In this document: piece by piece, positions 13,354 to 24,197 of the stretch
Layout: the number at the start of each line of letters is the position of its first letter
Position numbering within the stretch: position 1 is the first letter of the stretch
Source of the DNA: Lepraria neglecta
Lineage: Eukaryota > Ascomycota > Lecanoromycetes > Lecanorales > Stereocaulaceae
DNA length: 64,000 nt
Assembly (NCBI GenBank): GCA_033220425.1
Contig: CM065651.1
Coordinates: forward strand, 4,092,001 to 4,156,000
Direction: 5' to 3'
Made by a program: the position numbers and the translations under genes
Notes under the pieces: generated by a model
Told to the model about the DNA's origin: nothing
What the model saw: the letters and a program-made list of their open reading frames with translations, nothing else
The model's database searches: none

Positions 13354-13839
13354 GGTGGTGTGATGGGATGCTCAGCCGCACTCTGACGTTGTGGAAGCTT
13401 CGACAGGAGCAGGCAAAAAACTCTTCTATTTATTCACCCTCACCCCCGGACCACTCTATGAAATAGAGATAACAAAAATAGTATGGACATAATAAATGAA
13501 ATCATTCCACGCACAACGGTTTTAGCAACGCCAAAGACCACTCATGCGACGGGTGGGGCTGGTGCTCGGCTATAGCTTTTGCGGCCACGGGATGTCACGG
13601 ATTTCAGTTTTACAGGATCAGAGCAGCATTGTATGGCTATCGCCCTGGAGCCTTGGACGCCTTACGCATCTTCATCTTTGGGTCTCAGACTGCGGGATTC
13701 TGTAAGATAGTTCAGGTCAATATCGCGCACCTTTGTACTGTACTTTACTTAGCCACTTCGCGCTACGAAGACGCACAGCCGCAATCTCACTACGTATAAA
13801 ACCAGCACCCTTCTGTCATTACCTGACGAAGACATCGGT
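13354..13839. other. Intergenic region
   Basis: The spacer contains no supported coding. It holds the downstream flank of the 13840-14811 gene and the upstream flank of the C2H2 gene. Nothing else is seen. Confidence 0.4.
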
Positions 13840-14811
13840 TTACTCATCCTGGGGGTAAGCCCCCCTCAAGAAATGTCCTACGTTCGGATCCTCCTTTTTC
13901 TCACGAAGCCACTCCTTCCATCTCTGTCCGCCAGCATCCTTGAATTTTTCGCCGAAGTCACCATTGGATTGAGCTGCCAGAATCACTAGCATTGCAAGAT
14001 CTTCGAGCTCAGAGGATTGACTTTCCATCGCCATCTTAATTGCGATGACGATTTCCTCGTCATTCCACTGTCCTTGAGCGCCTCTAAAAAAGGTGTCCAG
14101 TGCTCTTGCGGTTGTTACGTATGTGTCGCTTAAGCCTAACACTGCCGCAATTGTCCAGAATGCGGCCTTGCTCACGACTATCTCCGCCTCTTGGTAGACA
14201 TTTGTGAATCTGTAGACACGAGCTTGTAATGCCTGCGCAGCTTCCCTCATCGTCTGTGTTACGAAAATCGCAGTGAGAGATTGCCTCAAACTTGGATCCT
14301 GTCTCAACGACATCGCCCTCCACACGTGGCCGCTGACAAACCGAGAGAGCTTAGCAATTCTGGCAATCTCCACTGCTCCGGTTTGCCCCAAAGGGATCTT
14401 TTGGAGCAGTTCTATGCCGATCGCAATGCGAGCTGAAGTCTTGGTGGTGTCCCCCGCAGTCGAGATACTTTGGTTTGCGAAACTCGTCAATTCGTCCCTC
14501 AATCCATTGACCTGATTCGAAAATAGCTCATAGGTAGACTCGACGAATTGCTCAACCTCTGATATAATCGATTGATCAGCATCGAATGGCGGGGGTCCAG
14601 AGACACGTGTGGCCTGGGAGAACACTAAGCTGCGTCTCTTTGTTGGCTGCAAAGCGCTTTCATGATCATCTTCCTGAGGTCGCTTGGCGGATGTACTGGA
14701 AGGGCTCGATGGGCCGGAGATGTGCAGATTGTGCTGTTGGTCCAACAGCGGCGTATTGCTGTATGCCGACGGAGCGTCTTCCATGTCAACTTCAGGCGTT
14801 GGTGTAATCAT
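13840..14811 (-). CDS. Hypothetical protein, 323 residues
   Basis: A continuous frame from ATG 14811 to a stop at 13840. The first 75 residues are low-complexity and polar, with a basic stretch (PTKRRS) that could serve as a nuclear signal. The remainder is rich in alanine, leucine and acidic residues and is predicted by eye to be all-helical (IGIELLQKIPLGQTGAVEI, MREAAQALQARVYRFTN). I see no catalytic motif, signal peptide or membrane segment, and I do not recognise the family. It lies just downstream of the PLD-like remnant on the same strand. The even codon usage and the length argue for a real gene, but the first exon may be missing, because a splice-acceptor-like CACAG lies shortly before the ATG. 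Confidence 0.6.
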   Translation of the reverse strand: MITPTPEVDMEDAPSAYSNTPLLDQQHNLHISGPSSPSSTSAKRPQEDDHESALQPTKRRSLVFSQATRVSGPPPFDADQSIISEVEQFVESTYELFSNQVNGLRDELTSFANQSISTAGDTTKTSARIAIGIELLQKIPLGQTGAVEIARIAKLSRFVSGHVWRAMSLRQDPSLRQSLTAIFVTQTMREAAQALQARVYRFTNVYQEAEIVVSKAAFWTIAAVLGLSDTYVTTARALDTFFRGAQGQWNDEEIVIAIKMAMESQSSELEDLAMLVILAAQSNGDFGEKFKDAGGQRWKEWLREKKEDPNVGHFLRGAYPQDE

Positions 14812-14874
14812 GAGACCTTGATTCGCGCCGGCCTGTGTAACATTAGCTCTTCTCGTCTCCCATTTCTCCTTATT

Positions 14875-15590
14875 CTACTGCCTCATTTGGAACTTTTCCT
14901 TCTGGATCTTCTCCATGACCGCCATTGCATTTCCCTTTGTCTGCTTGCAGTGGTCGCACTTGCACTTGACCTGTGCCTCCTCCTTGCTAATGGCCTCCAA
15001 TAAATCGAATTGCACGTCCTTAAAGTCCTCGACCATCAAATGCGGATGGCGTCCTTCCAGTACTTCTCGAAGGTTTTGTCGAAAGTTGCAAGCACGTCTC
15101 CGCCTAAGTTCGCATCCAGAATACGTACATTGCACTCCACGCCGACATTAAGCGCTGGATACGACATGTTGGAGGAGCCAATGATGGCATGGCTGTACCC
15201 AGGTTCCCCGTCGGGTGGAACGGAAGGTTGGGATTCATGGAACCGCCATCCTTTGGCGTGAAAGGTAACATCCTTGACAAAGTGCGTCGCTACCTTGAGG
15301 TTGTCTTCTCCGATGATGCTGGCCAGATCCTTGATCGCTGCTGGCTCTGAAATGTCCATCAGCGTCGTTGCAATTACGCGAACTTTGACGCCTTCCTACG
15401 CAAGTCTCTGGAAAATGCCTCGCAGTTGATTTACTCCGCTCTGCTTGATGTAGGAGCATATGATGTCCACGTGCGAAAGTTGTCGGTCTTCGCTCAGGTC
15501 TCGCTTCAACTGGCTGAAGAGCGATCGCCTGCCTGGGAAGTTCGTCAGGAGCTCCATGGCTTTAGTTCTTGGTTTCTGGCTCGAGAAGAA
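14875..15590 (-). pseudogene. Broken PLD-like domain resembling the N-terminus of bacterial PLD/DEAD-box helicases
   Basis: Read from ATG 15557, the frame gives MELLTNFPGRRSLF, then VDIICSYIKQSGVNQLRG, then TAG at 15398-15396, then EGVKVRVIATTLMDISEP without a change of frame. Further on it contains FHAKGWRF (the HxK of a phospholipase-D/HKD motif), AIIGSSNMSYPAL and GVECNVRI. The order and spacing match the PLD-like domain found before SF2 helicases in bacteria, where the cores read HAKAWLF and GSSNLS. A second disruption near 15050 shifts the frame, so the downstream part (HLMVEDFKDVQFDLLEA) is read in another frame down to 14875. No helicase motifs follow. CAG to TAG is the simplest origin of the stop. 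Possible horizontal acquisition is an inference from motif similarity only. Confidence 0.55.
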
Positions 15591-16326
15591 CCTCAGTGGT
15601 GACTTTCGAATCCAACAGGTTGAATTCAGGGTTTAATTCCACGGCGAGGTTGAATCTATCAAGCCGCAAGAGACGGTTGTCGTTCAGCCTGATGTGATCG
15701 AACTACGCATGGGACGACCGCCAATGACAAAGCGCCACCTATCCCCGCTCGGCTGATCTCCCGGAACCCCAGTTCATAAGGCTGACTGTTTGCTGATGCC
15801 TGCTGCAGTGCTCTTTTGATTTTGGGCTTCACTGCCACACCTCCAAAATTCGAAGTGTTCACAATCCCCATGAAATGGCAGGGGGGTGAAATTTGAGCAT
15901 CGAATCATGCAATGACGGCATTGACCGTGACAATGGCGAAACGCTCTTGCCTGGCTCGCTGCAAAGTGAAATGGGTGGAGGAACGGCCGGAGAACCACTG
16001 ACCATCAACAATGAAATCACCAAACGATGACGCAGGGCATGAGATGATGATTTCAATTTGCTGTCTCGCGACGGGGTGCGTCTCTCGAGCGGGGGACGGA
16101 CGTTAACCCGTAGCACTCCAGCAATGAACTGATCTCATGTTTAAACTAGCGTGCTATCATACGAACTCCTTTCTCTTGATTGTCTCTTGCCAGAGATGGC
16201 GGCAACGACCATCGGAAGGATAGACAAGCGCAGCGGGACATTCAAGGCCTTCTAATTATCTCTATTCGCGTGCCTGTAGGACCATTTTGCGCCGAAGGTG
16301 CGACGAAGACCAGCTCTCTACTGTAA
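15591..16326. other. Spacer between PLD remnant and transposon
   Basis: Several overlapping short minus-strand frames (15659-16116) could be the upstream part of the PLD-like gene, but I recognise no motif. No terminal inverted repeat of the neighbouring transposon was found here by eye. Confidence 0.35.
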
Positions 16327-18115
16327 TTACAACAACAGGTCGCGGCCCGCGCGAGCCTGCCTCACTCTATCCTCCGCAACCTGTCTGTCGCTCATCCGCG
16401 CCACTGGGGCCTTTGGCTCTGGCGCACCTGCCACTGTAACCTGTCTGTCCCTCATCCGTGCCACTGGGGCCTGTGATGGCTCTGATGCACCCGTCTCTAC
16501 AGCCTGTGTGTCGCTCATCCGCGCCACCTTGGCCTTTGGCTCTGGCGCATCTGCCTCTGTAGGACTCTTGCGCTTTCGACCACGTTTTCCCTTGCCCGCG
16601 GTGGCTTCCTCGGCCGCTGTCGTAGCACTTGCGACTTTCTTGGCCTCTTTCGCAGCTTTCTTAGCCTCTTTCTCAGCCTTCTTGGCCTCTTTCGCGGCCT
16701 CTTTCGCGGCCTCTTTCGCAGCACGCTCCGCTCGTGCCTTCTCGAGGTCCTCATAGCTCATCACCCTCGCCGTCCCTAGTATCTCTGACTTGGTCGATCG
16801 GCGAACTTTGGCTTCGTTGTTTATTTCGGCCAAGAATCGATTGTGTTCCTGAAGGAGGGCACGTTCGGCAAAGGGCAGTTGGGTGGCATTAGTGAGCTTC
16901 TGTACGTGCCTCTGTAGGCGCTGTTTGCTCGTCTCATCAAGCATATGAGCATCCTGTTTGATCAGATTATGCAGCGACGCAACAGCTTCTGCTGACATTG
17001 GCGTCACGGGCGTTTGCGGTACTTGGTCTTGCGTACAGGGACCCACCTTCACCTCGTTGGGTTTCGGAGCGGTTAGTTCAGTGGGGGGCTTCGGTATATC
17101 ACTGAGTACCTGTTCTGGGTTGAAGTGGGATAAACCGGCCTTGACCCATCCGGCTCGTATATTCCTAGACGTAAGCGCTTGGTTCCTTGCGGGGCTGTAT
17201 AGATAGGTGAAATGCTCCTTACCGATTGTTCTTACACATCCTCGCTCCAGTCGTTCGACCTGGTCGCGATAGGCTGCCTTCAGTGGGCCAAACACTGAGA
17301 TGTCACAGGGCTGGAGCTTGTGGGAGGTGTGAGAAGGGATACGGCACAGGATGATGTTGTTTTCGAAACAAAACTCCAAGATTTCGAGGGTTTCGTGCGT
17401 CCCGAAGCCGTCGCATATCAGTACCCGTAGTTTCTGGTTAGCCCGTTTTTTGGTTTGGGGGTCGAACGCAAGCTTGAGCCACTGCAAGCTGATATAGGAG
17501 TCGGTGTATCCACTGTCGGAGTACGCATAATGCCATCCAGGAGTGGGGTCGTGATCCAGTTGGCTCGATGAGTTGATGCAGGCCAGATTATCATAGGGTT
17601 CAAATACCTACCGTCGGCACTCACGCATTCAATGGCAGTTACCGTTGTTCGTTTGACACGCGCGCCTCTATAGCCTCGCTGGTTGTCCTTACTGACAAGG
17701 ACTTTAACAGAGTTAAGCTTGGAAAGCATGATGCCAGTCTCGTCCATGTTGTAGACATTCTCCTGCAGAATGGCCGGGTCCTGCAGAACCTTTCCGATCA
17801 CCTCAAACCAGTGTGTGACCTTATCATAGATGTCATAACGATTCCAGTCCAGCGCCCCGTTTTTACTCGCTTTGAGTACTTCTGCATGGCGTATGTAGAA
17901 GAGCTGAGGCCAGTTCCTCCCGGGAGGCTTGCTTGGTCTGTCCGTCGGGGGTCGCTGGCGGGCGAGACTGAAGGCTATCGAACGTACATACTTTATTCGG
18001 ACAGAGCGTCCAAGAGCATCCTATTGTACCAAAAACTTAACGAGGGCTTTCTCTTCGCATGGGTAGAGATATAGTTGGCTTTGGGCCTTCTCTTCGATTG
18101 ACCGTCGTCCGCGTG
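16327..18115 (-). mobile_element. Degenerate Fot1/pogo-type DNA transposon (DDE transposase)
   Basis: Parts of a pogo/Fot1 transposase can be read in order on the minus strand. They are an N-terminal DNA-binding region (CEEKALVKFL, NWPQLFY), the first catalytic Asp in YNMDETGIM, the second in LICDGFGTHETLEI, and the third in HKLQPCDISVFGPLK. A lysine/alanine-rich tail and a short repeated unit (VARMxDxQ) close the protein at 16327. TAG at 18023-18021 interrupts the N-terminal domain, and a one-base frameshift near 17545 separates the first catalytic block from the second. The element therefore cannot make transposase. Terminal inverted repeats and a TA duplication were not located, so the limits are those of the coding remnant. 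Confidence 0.85.
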
Positions 18116-18416
18116 CATTAGTACATTGAACAGAAGCAAGCGAAATATTGGTATATCCAAACTTCACATCACTGTCGTCACTGTTCCATAATCAGTACAT
18201 AGGCCGTCAATCTCATAGCCAGGATGCGTACCTCAAGATCTTTGGAAAATTCTGCCGAGAAAGCTTTCCCTCTATCGAGCTTCTCGGCGCCATCTAAATT
18301 CTTTTGAAATGCCCTGGGCGCTCATGCCTGTATGCCTCCACAGCTCACGATGTCCTCTTCCCAGTATGCATTGGTTTTCCCCTCTCAAGATGTAGTAACC
18401 CGGCCCTGTCATGCCT
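18116..18416. other. Spacer, Y14 3' flank
   Basis: This is the gap between the transposon remnant and the Y14 stop codon. It should contain the Y14 3' untranslated region. No other signal is seen. Confidence 0.4.
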
Positions 18417-18993
18417 CTATTCATCCTTGATATCTCCATCCGGACTCCTGCTCCTGCCTCTCCCGCCTCGCCCACCCTTCCCTCCTCCTCTCCCTTGCCC
18501 CTTCTTCCCGTCCGTTGGCGGCGGTCTTACAAATGCGAAATCGACACCGATAGTCTGATCGAGTAGCTTTGTGTTGTTGGCCCCTTCGATGGCGGCTTTG
18601 GCTTCTTTCTGTGTGGGGTATTCGACCAGTGCGTAGCCCTGCAATCATGTAGCACGCGCCATAAGTCAGCTTCACATCTTCTCAATTCCCACGAGGCCAA
18701 AGCCGCCCCAGTGCTAAGTGCAGCTGGACAGTTCCAGCGGATGTGTATAGACGTACCTTCACATATCCAGTCCTCCGATCAAGATTCATATGCAAATTCT
18801 TAATATCCCCATACTCCCCAAACAGCTCCTGCAGATCCTCCTCACTAGCCTCCTCATGCACATTCGTAACAAGTATAATCCAGCCTTCAATCGAGCGCAC
18901 GGCTACTGCGCCGGTGGAGGTGCGTGTTTCGGTTGTTGCGGGCTTGGAGTTGCGGGGTGGGGAGCTGTCGATGTCCATTTCTGTTGAGGCCAT
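18417..18993 (-). CDS. Y14: Exon junction complex RNA-binding protein Y14 (RBM8A)
   Basis: Exons 18993-18757 and 18638-18417 are joined across a 118-bp intron (GTACGT...TGCAG) and encode 152 residues. One RRM occupies about residues 34-115: [20 protein letters not shown], then the hallmark [16 protein letters not shown], which spans the splice junction, and the C-terminal strand [10 protein letters not shown]. These blocks match animal RBM8A very closely. The tail is a short RG/RS-rich stretch ending [12 protein letters not shown]14 binds Mago nashi as a heterodimer and is a core subunit of the nuclear exon junction complex, deposited upstream of splice junctions. The ATG at 18993 is chosen because the protein then begins like other Y14 proteins with a short acidic leader. 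Nothing abnormal is visible. Confidence 0.93.
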
Positions 18994-19560
18994 GGTAGCG
19001 TGGAAGTAGGGGTGAGGACGAGGTGGGTGTGCAGAACGTAGCAGCAAGGTTTGGCGAGGTTTTGGAGGAGGGTTGGTCGATGGGGGAAGGTTAAGGCTGT
19101 GAAGGTGGGAAGGTTTGACGTGACGGGCTGTTGGATACGGTATTTTATTGTTTTAGTGTATTAAAGCGTTGATTCAAGGGTCCGATAAGCCCAGCGCTAG
19201 TGTAATCTTGGCGTAATATTGCCTGGCTCCCTTAGAAGAACGATATGGTAAAATATGCCCCTCCCGAGTTGGACTGCAAAAAGGGAAATGCACAGCTTAG
19301 AACATGAAAGGAGTAAGAGTGTTAGTTAGGTTCCTTCCAGGCCCTCCCTAGAATATTGAGAGTTAGACGATGGACGAGGCTTTCAGGTCAGATCCAACAG
19401 TACTTGGATTCGGGACTCCTCTGGTATGAAAATGACTTTTATTCGAGTATTTTATATCTCTTGATCTCTAAGTACTCCCACAAGCGTTTCGATACTACAA
19501 TAAAAAGCACAACTCAGTCGCAGCGTTTCCGCACTGTCCTTCACACTCTCTGTCACAATC
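18994..19560. other. Intergenic region, Y14 promoter side
   Basis: The 5' flank of Y14 and the 3' flank of the eIF5A-like gene, both on the minus strand. No supported coding sequence or repeat is seen. Confidence 0.4.
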
Positions 19561-20464
19561 CTAGAGCCAACTTTGAGCACCGGCATCGATCCTATACTTG
19601 ATAACAACAACCATGTCTCTAATTCTAAACTCCTCCTCGTGCTCGTCACCCGTGAAAGAGGCTTTGCCCGCCACCGTTACACATCCTGGGCCGGCTTCGC
19701 CCTGGGTACTGATCCTGCGATTCACCTGTATGATCTTACAGGGATAGTCTGTCAATACCATGTGATATCCTTCCCTCAATGCCGCAGCTGTGACTTTAGT
19801 AGTAGACAGCTTTTGAAGCTCTGGTGGCACAAACGGTCTAACAGGTAGATCTGATGTTGTTATGAGTCTGTCTCCATCAACGGTATCTGTCAAGTGCATT
19901 ACCGTCGACCAAATTAAATCCTTTAATGCGAACCGGGCGATCCAAATCATCACCGAGCCCTTTGATCTCTGTGACCAGGCATCTATGGCCATGGATGAGT
20001 GCATAGCTGTTCCTAGCAAGGCGCCAACAAACATGTCAATAACGACTTCTGATGGAATTCGGAGACTCATACACCAGGGAATCTCATGATCTTCAAAATA
20101 GACCGCCTCAACTCCCTGCCCGGTCAAGATGTCTCGTGCTAAGACATGGAGCCGGTATGGCTGTGGTGGGTCGCAGGCTGCAATCCTGATTATCTGGCAT
20201 GGTAGGCCTTGGGTCCTAATATAATCTGCTGGTAGGAGTTTATAGACCAGTACAGCTCTGACATCGGGTGTGGTACACTCTGTGATGCAGGAATCCGCGT
20301 CCGGGCCTGAAGGACTTTGCCCGGTAAGATGGGGATAGTGGGCGGGCATTGGATTGGTCACCTGGCCCACCTTGCTGGGCCGACCGCCCACGGACGCGAG
20401 CCTCGAGCTTTGAGATACTGTTCGCAATTAGAGATCTCGCATGAGCTCGTAGTGGGCTTTCCAT
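19561..20464 (-). CDS. Protein with two eIF5A N-domain-like modules, no hypusine lysine
   Basis: The best model has exon 1 at 20464-20362 (MESPLRAHARSLI) and exon 2 at 20306-19561, about 282 residues. An alternative donor at 20370 keeps the same phase. Two stretches resemble the SH3-like N-domain of eIF5A: GLPCQIIRIAAC followed by LARDILTGQG, and LREGYHMVLTDYPCKIIQV followed by CVTVAGKASFTGDEHEEEF. In eIF5A the same order is GxPCKIV, a hypusine loop TGKHGHAK, then VxLxxxDIFTG. Here the loop is replaced by TQGEAGPGC, with no lysine to modify. A hydrophobic linker (VVIDMFVGALLGT) separates the modules. No canonical eIF5A C-terminal OB domain is evident. A role in translation is not supported; this looks like a fungal accessory family that borrowed the fold. 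A degenerate relative is at 55.3-56.2 kb. Confidence 0.6.
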
Positions 20465-21799
20465 GGGGAGCTGATTGTCTTACTGTCGGGTTCAGAGCCA
20501 ACGTCTTTTGAATAAACAACCTGCGTACGTCCCGGGACCGTACTTTTGTGGGCTAGCCTTTCCGCGCGTATCAGCTAGGATGCTTCCAAGTATCTGGTCA
20601 AGGCCAAGACCTCGGGGGCTATAGTATGCAGGTTCAACCTCGAGACTTGCTATGGTAAGTGAAAGCTGATTTCTGGATTACGGTTTGTGCTGTATAGAAA
20701 AACGAGTAGTCCGAGGAACTTTCCGCCTAGAAAGTAATCTTGCTGCATGAGTGTTGTTCCAGAAACTCCACGTGAATTGGACAAAACACAATTATACTCT
20801 TTGACCCCTTTGATTGCCACATGAATAAAATAAATTGCAACAATGTCTTGGCATCGCAGGAATACTCAAAAGACACATGACCATGTTCCGATTAATACCC
20901 AAATATCTTAGATTCATTTGTTAGGGTGGAAAATCGGTAAGAAAAAAGGGGCAGCTATAACAGCTATATGAGCTTGATGGTTTTATTCGCTTCAGACATG
21001 ACTATTTAGACATGGCTAGTGATAAGTGTTGCATCTATCCCTGGCATCGACCTAGAGCCCATCCTTCCCCCATATTGCCTGGAAACCACGCCTTGAGAAA
21101 ATAAAGGGAAGGAGAATGCTTGAGCTTAAGGCGCAAGCCAACAGCGTGTCTACGTCTCTCGGAGAGGATGTGTGGGAAAGTAGATGTTGGTGTAGATGTT
21201 TGGTTTGGAGTAGGGTCATACGTACCATAACATTGTTGTCAGTCCTCTTAGGTTCGAGTCGAAAGCCCAGTCATCCTTGGGAGTATTCATCACAGACCAT
21301 TCACCGGTCAAGAAGCGAATTTTAATTAAAGTAAAGAGACGACTAACCATCTTGCACTTACATGCAGCAGCACGAATCCATCCACAATAAGCTGCTATCT
21401 AATTTCCAGTCATGAAAATCCACCATACTTGCTCTCCACCAGGACAGCTAGCAGTCAAAACCCGAGTCAGACGCAATCTCCACAGAGACCAATAAGTCCA
21501 CTCACCCCAGATGTCATCCACGAAAACACTCAGATCTGTAAAGTGTGCTTCGAGAAGGAAGTTATTGCCGCTGCGAAGGATTAATGGATGCAAAGACAAC
21601 CCAGTGTTGTCTGCATTAGGTCGAAAACTTAGCTGGTCCCCTTACATCCCGCTGTCAAGGCTGATTCGAATACTGGACCCTAGTATGATAGGAGAAAAGC
21701 CGTATATGATATGGAATCGGCCGAACGCATGATATAGTCCGAGGTAGAATGAGACTGCTTTGGTAATTGCTTGCCCCAAAACATCTCCAGCTTCCCACA
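20465..21799. other. Intergenic region of 1.3 kb
   Basis: No supported gene is seen. It contains the 5' flank of the eIF5A-like gene and the 3' flank of the BuGZ gene. Short frames around 21116-21730 have no recognisable content. Confidence 0.4.
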
Positions 21800-23456
21800 T
21801 TATCCACTAGGAGTGAATGCGTACCTGGGCATCTTTGCCATCTTCTCTTCTGGACTAATGTCGTTGTCCGAGTATACAAGCTTCATGTTCTTGTCTTTCT
21901 CTTTCTTTCCCTTCTTCTCCTCTGCCGGCTCCTCGATCCTCGACACCTCTGGCCGTTTCTCTGTCCCATTCGCGGCTTGGTCTGCGTCCTTTGCTGCACC
22001 AGAAACAAGATCGTCCAGAGAGCTGGCATTGGCAGACAAGACTGTTGGTGGCTCAAGAAGTGGGCTTGGTACTGGTACTTTCGAGTCTGCTGTTCCTCCC
22101 ATCTGAACACTTCCGTTCTGGGTAGCTTGCTGTTGGCTGTGATAGGAGTGATCAGATTGATTCGGGGGCCCAGAGAGTTGCCCTTGATGCATTTGCTGCA
22201 TTTGAAACGCATTTACTGGTGGTGCACCAAAGGAAGGCCTCTGAGGAAGTCCAGGAGCTGGCGGAAGACTACCAGGTCGCGGTGGCATCCCATTTTGCTG
22301 TGGTGGAGTATGAGTTGGTGGAGGTTGGAATTGGTTTTGTTGGAATGGAGGTGGGGAGCCTGCTCCAAATGGAGGCGGGCCGTTTTGAAATGGAGGCTGG
22401 CCGTTCTGGAATTGAGGTAGAGGGCCGTTCTGGAACTGTGGGGGGCCGTTCTGAAATTGAGAAGGCCCGTTCTGGAACTGAGGAGGTCCGCCCTGGAATG
22501 GAGGTGGACCGTTCTGGAATTGGGGTGTACCATTCTGGTATTGAGGTGGAAACCCTTGTCCGCCAGGTGGTTGGAATTGCTGAGGTGGTGCAACTGCCGG
22601 GTTATTCTGGAATTGAGGCGGTCCTGGAGGGCTGAATGCTTGCTGCTGCGGAGAGAATGGGGACTGCTGCTGTTGGAAAGGTGGTGGTTGCTGGCCATAA
22701 GGCTGAGGGTAGGACGAGTAGCTCGAATTGTTGGGAGGACCGCCAAACGGCATTTGCTGAGGTGGATAGCTTGGGGAGCCAGCCTTCTCCGCCACGCTTA
22801 GTTTGAGTTGGATTCGTAGGGTAGCTGGATCACTCACGTAACCACCAGGACTGTGGCCCATCCCTGGGCTCTGGCCGTCCTTCCCCATCCCTCCAGGTGT
22901 ATTGCCTCCACTGCTGATTCCAGCTGCCTCTTCCGCCGCTTTCTTAGCCTTGTGTTGTGCTAAGCGTTTCTTCAAGTCTGCTGGGGATTCGAACTTCGGT
23001 TTCTTGTTTTGACCTCCACCAGCTGCGCCGGGTCCTGGATTACCGGTAGCAGCTCGGCGTTCAGCTTCAGCTTGGGCGAATTGTGTTACAACGCGCTGAT
23101 TGTGACTCTGTACGACATCCTCCGGTATTCCCTCCATGCCAAAGATCTCAACGTCCAAGCCAGATCGATTGGGTAGGGCATTTTCGATTATGGTGAGTGT
23201 CTCCTTGTGGACTTGAGTCATATGGACGGACAGACCTAGACACGGTGTTAGCTTCGAACCGGCGACTTCTTGAGAATGACTATAGCATACCGCCTGCAGT
23301 ATTCAATCTTCGCCCACATCGCTCGCACTTAAAGTGTTTAGCTTTCTGGTGGTTGATGAGGATCTTGAGATCGTCAAAATCTCGCTCGCAATAGTAACAC
23401 CATGGTCGTTGCAAGATCTCTTCAAGATCAGGGTGCTTCCGCTTTGCCTTCCCCAT
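21800..23456 (-). CDS. BuGZ: BuGZ/ZNF207-like zinc-finger protein
   Basis: Exon 1 (23456-23291) and exon 2 (23235-21800) are joined across a 55-bp intron and encode 533 residues. The N-terminus carries two C2H2 fingers ([16 protein letters not shown]...HQKAKH and [19 protein letters not shown]), followed by the block MTQVHKETL and [13 protein letters not shown], which is diagnostic of the BuGZ/ZNF207 family. The rest is a long P/Q/N/G-rich low-complexity region with repeated QFQNGPP units. Animal BuGZ binds microtubules and Bub3 and phase-separates at the spindle; fungal homologues are less studied. I cannot identify a Bub3-binding GLEBS motif by eye. A 54-bp stretch at 22837-22784 with a GTGAGT donor and an AAG end could be an in-frame intron; removing it gives 515 residues and a smooth [10 protein letters not shown] junction. 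Confidence 0.87.
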
Positions 23457-24197
23457 GTTTGTCTAGATTCTGCTCTTATGGGATTTGCAATCTGAAGAAT
23501 GAGTTGGTTGATGAAGTGCAGGATGCCGGCCACCAATTTCTTGTCATCGGGATGCGCTAACTATATCAGGCTAGGATGTCGGCAATTGCCGCCCTTGACA
23601 GATCAAGCAAGACATTTTCTCACGCTCCCAACACGTAGTGTAGAGCCCTTTGCATTGAACCTACGCCACCACGAGCTACGACTCAACATGCATGGCAGGC
23701 TTAGCAAGCCCATTGGCTCAATTGTCCCTTGAAAGCATGGCTTGAGCACCACAGATGAAGCCCAAAGAAATAGTCCTGTTCACATCCACAACTGTACGAG
23801 TTATTGCAATACAAGCTCAGAAATACAAGGACAATAGCCTTGTGGCTGCACTTTCCACAGCAAACACCATTGCTGCTACTCCTCAAGCAGCTTGGTGTCT
23901 TGAGTGACAATAGCAACCAGAACGCGTCTGCTGCACATCACAGCATTGCAACTTGTAATGGCAACGGTGCACACATGCAGACTCAGCCTAAGCCAATTAG
24001 CGAGAAGAGAAAAGCCTACTTAGAGCGTATGGATAAGCGAAAGCGTGAAGCAGCCACACCACTCGAGTACAGTCCGGATCCACAGTAGGTGTCAAGAAAG
24101 TTAGCATGCGCTGCAAAGCTCACTCAAGAAATGCAGTGTCGGTCGACGACGCCTCTGACTTTTCCTAAACGGACCCTCACAAATCACTGTCACAGAG
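23457..24197. other. Divergent intergenic region
   Basis: The 5' flank of the BuGZ gene (minus) and of the small plus-strand gene at 24198. A short plus-strand frame at 23975-24088 (MQTQPKPISEKRKAYLERMD) is basic and could be a short exon, but nothing ties it to a neighbour. Confidence 0.35.

Noticed and set aside
12782-13386. Long plus-strand frames opposite the C2H2 fingers
   Set aside because: They are antisense shadows of the repeated finger units, and no domain is recognisable in them.
16298-16756. Plus-strand Ala/Phe-rich frame
   Set aside because: It is the antisense of the Lys/Ala tail of the transposase.
21767-22635. Plus-strand frames over the BuGZ low-complexity region
   Set aside because: They arise from the P/Q/N-rich repeats of the true minus-strand gene.
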